A stretch of DNA of 64,000 bases, taken from positions 2,480,001-2,544,000 of the forward strand of contig OZ241358.1 in NCBI GenBank assembly GCA_965200465.1, read 5' to 3'. Numbering within the stretch: position 1 is the first letter of the stretch; every line of letters begins with the position of its first letter. Shown here one piece after another: positions 60,624 through 64,000 of this stretch. A model generated the notes under the pieces. The model did no database searches, was not told the origin of the DNA, and saw only the letters and a program-made list of their open reading frames with translations. The stretch comes from Azophilus sp965200465. GTDB lineage: Bacteria > Pseudomonadota > Gammaproteobacteria > Pseudomonadales > Azotimanducaceae. The position numbers and the translations under genes are program-made.

Positions 60624-63600
60624 TCAGCTAGGCACCTCCCCCCGCGCCCACAACTCCTCTAGTTTGTAGTTCACGCTCACCGCTCCAAAATCCGGTTCCC
60701 GGCCGAAGGGCTCGCGCACATAGCGCACTTCGTGTTGTCCGTTCTCCTCGAACCGGACGATGGCCAGGATGAAATCCTCCGGCTTGTTCAGGGCGGTCAG
60801 CACTTCGTTGCGGGTGACGGTGATGCTGTCGGCGCTCGCCACGCGGCCCTTCACCTCGATGAAGCGCAGCTTGCCGGCGCCCGGCACGCGGCTTTCGATG
60901 TCGTAGCCGAGCTTTTCCAATTCCCGGTCCGTGGGCTCGAAGCCGAGCTCGCGTTCCAGCGCCATCACGATGGCTCGCGCTCGGGCCGCGGAGGCTTGGG
61001 TGTCGGCGGGCGGCACTGGGGCGGCGGCGCCGGTCATGGCCGCGAGCAAACCGGCCGGCGCCACCACCAGGGTGCCGATCAGGTTGGGCGGCGCCGCGGA
61101 AATCTGCGCTTCCCGGTCCAGTTGCGCCATGCGCTGCTGCAGGCGCTCCTGCAGGTCGTCGGCGCGGCGGCGGGCTTCGGCGGAGTTCAGGCGGGCGCCC
61201 GGCTTGCCGGCTTCCTCCTGCGCCTGCAAGTCGCTGGCGCGGTGGTCCCAATGGGCGATTTCCTTGGTCAGGCGCTCTTTGACGGCGGCGCGGGTTTTGG
61301 CAATCCATTGCAGGCGCCGCTCCCGCACTTCCTTGATGTGCATCGGTGCCATTTGGGCAATGGCTTCGCGCTGCGCCGCCGCCTCCAGATCGCGGTTGAT
61401 CCAGGCACAGTCCGGGCGGGCGAGGAGCTCCGCCGCCGCAGGTTCGGCCTCGTTCAGAGGCCGATAGTCCAAGTAGGGCGCATGGTGCAGATGGCGGCAA
61501 GCGCCCTGGGCGTCGATCTCCACATAGAGCATTCGGCGCGACAGGGTGCGTTCGCCGTCCTGGATGGCATGTTCCAGCGTGCAGAGGGCGCGGGGTTCGG
61601 TGCCGGGGTCGCGCTCGTCCACCAGCACCGTGCCGCGTTGCAGCAGGTCTCGGTTGCGCTCCAGCGTCAGGTCCAGCACCGCATCGAGCAGCGGATGGCC
61701 GGGGCAGACGAAGGCCGCCGGCGGCTTGCCGTCCGGGGTGAGCAAGGCTTTCTCGAAGGCGATGCGTTCATAGCGGCGCAGCACCGGTTCGCCAATGCCG
61801 ATTTGCCGGTTGCGGTTGCGCACCGCGGCGGGAACATGGCTGATCTCGTAGCGGCGCGGCTCGCGCTGGCGCACAGCGCCGCCGAGCTGGCGGAAGGCTT
61901 CCAGGAAGAAGGATTCAACGTAGTGCGGCTGCAAACGCCGCGCTTCGGCCCGCTCCATGTCTTCGCGCACCCGGGCCACCTGGGCGGAATCCATCGCCTC
62001 CTGGGCCAAGGCGTTCTCCTCGAGCAGGGCTTGCAACCGGCGGCGGTCCACCGCTTCGCTGACGGCCTGGGTCAGCCGCGCCCGCACCTCCGGGCGGTCG
62101 CCGTAGCGGACGGCTTCGATCAGCAGGTCGCGCAGCGGCCGGCCCTCGAATTGCAGCTTGCCCAGCACATCGAACACCTGCCCGCCGAGGGCGAAGCGGG
62201 CCTGCTCCAGCTTGTCGAGCAAGGTGCGGTAAACATCGCCTTCCCGGGTTTCCGCCGCCAGCAGGTTCCACAGGTGGCAGACCTCCGTTTGGCCGATGCG
62301 GTGGATGCGCCCGAAGCGCTGCTCCAGGCGGTTCGGGTTCCACGGCAGGTCGTAGTTCACCATCAGGTGGGCGCGTTGCAGGTTGATGCCCTCGCCGGCG
62401 GCATCCGTGGCCAGCAGCACCTGGGCTTGCGGGTCGTGCAGAAAGGTCTCCTGGGCCTTGCGGCGCTCCTCCCGCCGCAGGCCGCCGTGGATGACGGCCA
62501 CCGCGTTCGGCCGGCCCAGCAAGGTGCCGATGCGCCGCTGCAGGGCGTTCAAGGTGTCCCGATGCTCCGTGAACACCACCAGTTTTTGGCGCGGCGACGG
62601 CTTGGGCGGCGGAATCGCGCCGCTGCCCCGGTAGTGTTCCCTTTCTTGCGCCACCTCGCTGGCCAAACGGCTAGGAATGAAAATCGTGGCCAGCAGGTTG
62701 GAGAGTTCCCGCCACTTGGAATCCTCGCCGCGGCGCCGCAACTCAGCGGCCAGGGCCTCCAAGCGCCGCAGCGTGTCGATTTCCGCTTGCAGTTCGGCAA
62801 GGGTGCCGGCGGCGGTGGCTTGGTCGAGCACCGCGGCCTCCGCCGCCTCCACTTCCTCAAAGGGCGCGTCGTCCAAGTCCTCCAGGTCCTCCGCATCCAA
62901 GGCCGGGTCGTCGGGCATTGCGGTCCGCGGCTGGGCGGTCGCAGCGCGCAGCCGGCTTTCCAAGCGTTCCCGCCGGCGTCGCAACGACTGATGCATCGCC
63001 TCCGGCGAGGAAGCCAAGCGCCGCTGCAAAACGGTCAGCGCGAAGCCGACGGCGCCGGCCCGCTTGTCGTTCTGCAGGGCTTCGGCGCGGTTGAACTCGT
63101 CGCGCACATAGTCCGTCACTGCTTTGTACAACTGTGCTTCGGCGTCTGAGAGCCGGTAGGGCACCGAATGGGCGATGCGCTCCGGGAACAGCGGGCGGCC
63201 GTCGAACTTCAGCAGGTTCTCCTTCACCATGCGGCGCATCAGGTCGGAGATGTCCACCCTGCGCGCACCGTCGCGGAAGCGGCCCTCGAAACGGTCGCCG
63301 TCCAGGAGGGCGAGGAACAGCTGGAAGTCCTCCTCCTTGCCGTTGTGGGGCGTGGCGGTCATCAGCAGGAAGTGCCGTGTGCGGCCGGAGAGCAGCTGGC
63401 CCAAGCGGTAGCGCTTGGTGTACTTGACTTCGCCGCCGAAGAAGCTGGCGGACATCTTGTGCGCTTCGTCGCACACCACCAAGTCGTAGCGGCAGTCCGG
63501 CGCGGCCAGCAGGGCTTGCACCTCTGCGCTGCGGGCCAGCTTGTCCAGCCGGGCGATGGCCAGGTCGTTTTCCAGGAACCAGTTGCCGGTGCGGGTAGTC

Positions 63601-64000
63601 TCATGCGAGGGGCAGGCCCCTCGCGCTCCCCGGCTGAAGGCTCCTTCATGCGAGGGGCAGGCCCCTCGCGCTCCCCGGCTGAAGGCTCCTTCCAGCTTGT
63701 CGTTGGTGAGAATGTCGAAGGGCAGCCCAAAGCGGCGGTGCAGTTCGTCCTGCCATTGCTCGGCCAAGCTGCCGGGGCAGACGATCAGGCAGCGCTGCAA
63801 GTCGCCGCGGGCGATCAGCTCCTTTATCAGCAGCCCGGCCATGATGGTCTTGCCGGCGCCGGGATCGTCCGCCAGCAGGAAGCGCAGCGGTTGGCGCGGC
63901 AGCATGGCTTGGTAAACGGCGGTGATCTGGTGCGGCAGCGGCTCCACCAGCGAGCAGTGAACGGCGAGCACCGGGTCGAACAGGTAAGCCAAGCGGATGC
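60624..64000 (-). CDS. SNF2-type helicase with DUF3883-like end (5' end off window)
   Basis: 1125 codons are visible; the frame is open to the right edge, and the family N-terminus (about 70-100 residues) lies outside. Motif I is ADDPGAGKTIMAG, motif II VVCDEAHKM, and the C-terminal helicase domain has QVLLATDAAGEGINLQRA, NYDLPWNPNRLEQRFGRIHR (motifs V and VI). The last ~200 residues carry the DUF3883-like region (FIEVKGRV, TVTRNEVLTALN), which is duplicated at 58836-59107. It would translocate on DNA in the defence system. A two-copy repeat is inserted between motifs I and II. Confidence 0.9.
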   Translation of the reverse strand, partial: IRLAYLFDPVLAVHCSLVEPLPHQITAVYQAMLPRQPLRFLLADDPGAGKTIMAGLLIKELIARGDLQRCLIVCPGSLAEQWQDELHRRFGLPFDILTNDKLEGAFSRGARGACPSHEGAFSRGARGACPSHETTRTGNWFLENDLAIARLDKLARSAEVQALLAAPDCRYDLVVCDEAHKMSASFFGGEVKYTKRYRLGQLLSGRTRHFLLMTATPHNGKEEDFQLFLALLDGDRFEGRFRDGARRVDISDLMRRMVKENLLKFDGRPLFPERIAHSVPYRLSDAEAQLYKAVTDYVRDEFNRAEALQNDKRAGAVGFALTVLQRRLASSPEAMHQSLRRRRERLESRLRAATAQPRTAMPDDPALDAEDLEDLDDAPFEEVEAAEAAVLDQATAAGTLAELQAEIDTLRRLEALAAELRRRGEDSKWRELSNLLATIFIPSRLASEVAQEREHYRGSGAIPPPKPSPRQKLVVFTEHRDTLNALQRRIGTLLGRPNAVAVIHGGLRREERRKAQETFLHDPQAQVLLATDAAGEGINLQRAHLMVNYDLPWNPNRLEQRFGRIHRIGQTEVCHLWNLLAAETREGDVYRTLLDKLEQARFALGGQVFDVLGKLQFEGRPLRDLLIEAVRYGDRPEVRARLTQAVSEAVDRRRLQALLEENALAQEAMDSAQVARVREDMERAEARRLQPHYVESFFLEAFRQLGGAVRQREPRRYEISHVPAAVRNRNRQIGIGEPVLRRYERIAFEKALLTPDGKPPAAFVCPGHPLLDAVLDLTLERNRDLLQRGTVLVDERDPGTEPRALCTLEHAIQDGERTLSRRMLYVEIDAQGACRHLHHAPYLDYRPLNEAEPAAAELLARPDCAWINRDLEAAAQREAIAQMAPMHIKEVRERRLQWIAKTRAAVKERLTKEIAHWDHRASDLQAQEEAGKPGARLNSAEARRRADDLQERLQQRMAQLDREAQISAAPPNLIGTLVVAPAGLLAAMTGAAAPVPPADTQASAARARAIVMALERELGFEPTDRELEKLGYDIESRVPGAGKLRFIEVKGRVASADSITVTRNEVLTALNKPEDFILAIVRFEENGQHEVRYVREPFGREPDFGAVSVNYKLEELWARGEVPS
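63600..63690. repeat. Tandem 45-bp palindromic repeat inside the helicase gene
   Basis: Two perfect 45-bp copies. Each has the 9-bp stem GCGAGGGGC with GCCCCTCGC over 2 nt. In the protein this is 15 residues repeated (GAFSRGARGACPSHE), splitting NDKLE from TRTGNWFLEN, which adjoin in relatives I know of this family. Being 45 bp, each copy keeps the frame. Confidence 0.8.

Overview
The window reads as one contiguous piece of a high-G+C bacterial chromosome. The gene order on the minus strand is the one usual in Gammaproteobacteria (also seen in some Betaproteobacteria): tRNA-Thr, tRNA-Tyr, tRNA-Gly, tRNA-Thr, tuf, tRNA-Trp, secE-nusG, rplKAJL-rpoBC, rpsLG-fusA-tuf, then the S10 and spc clusters ending in secY. 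Protein sequences (131-residue S8 frame, 177-residue L6, SecE with an N-terminal half like that of E. coli) fit a gammaproteobacterium, probably an uncultured lineage. I cannot name a genus.

Region 1 (1-28.8 kb, all minus strand) is the translation and transcription core. I could refine several starts: rpsJ begins with GTG, secE with TTG, secY overlaps rplO by 8 nt. A good promoter lies ahead of the tRNA-tuf cluster and another ahead of rpsJ, with an intrinsic-terminator-like hairpin directly behind rpsJ. The two tuf genes differ at two residues only.

Region 2 (28.8-39.4 kb, minus strand) looks metabolic: a TonB-dependent receptor, a DUF5916-type outer-membrane protein with a CBM9-like domain, an orphan AAA ATPase, and two tandem secreted amidohydrolases that are close paralogues. 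An AT-rich 10-mer, part of a perfect palindrome in one place, occurs upstream of the DUF5916 gene and of the amidohydrolase pair.

Region 3 (39.4-64 kb) is a defence island. Its minus-strand backbone is a HEPN/DUF499 ATPase, a DUF1156 DNA methyltransferase, and an SNF2-type helicase with a DUF3883-like end that runs off the window. This is a BREX-like combination, but no PglZ phosphatase is seen. Between these three genes sit other defence-type modules: an AAA ATPase plus TOPRIM (DUF4276) pair directly behind the methyltransferase; a HigBA toxin-antitoxin set with a putative nuclease; a plus-strand pair with an ImmA/IrrE protease; and a plus-strand operon with 4-nt overlaps encoding a small protein, a PIN-nuclease/winged-helix protein and an ORC-like ATPase. 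A secreted papain-like protease follows.

The island also carries debris: a broken IS4-type transposase joined to a copied piece of the methyltransferase, a copy of the helicase 3' end, a copied piece of HigA, and a truncated serine proteinase. Two backbone genes carry in-frame repeat insertions. The debris suggests a second copy of the system was once present or that the island has been repeatedly recombined.
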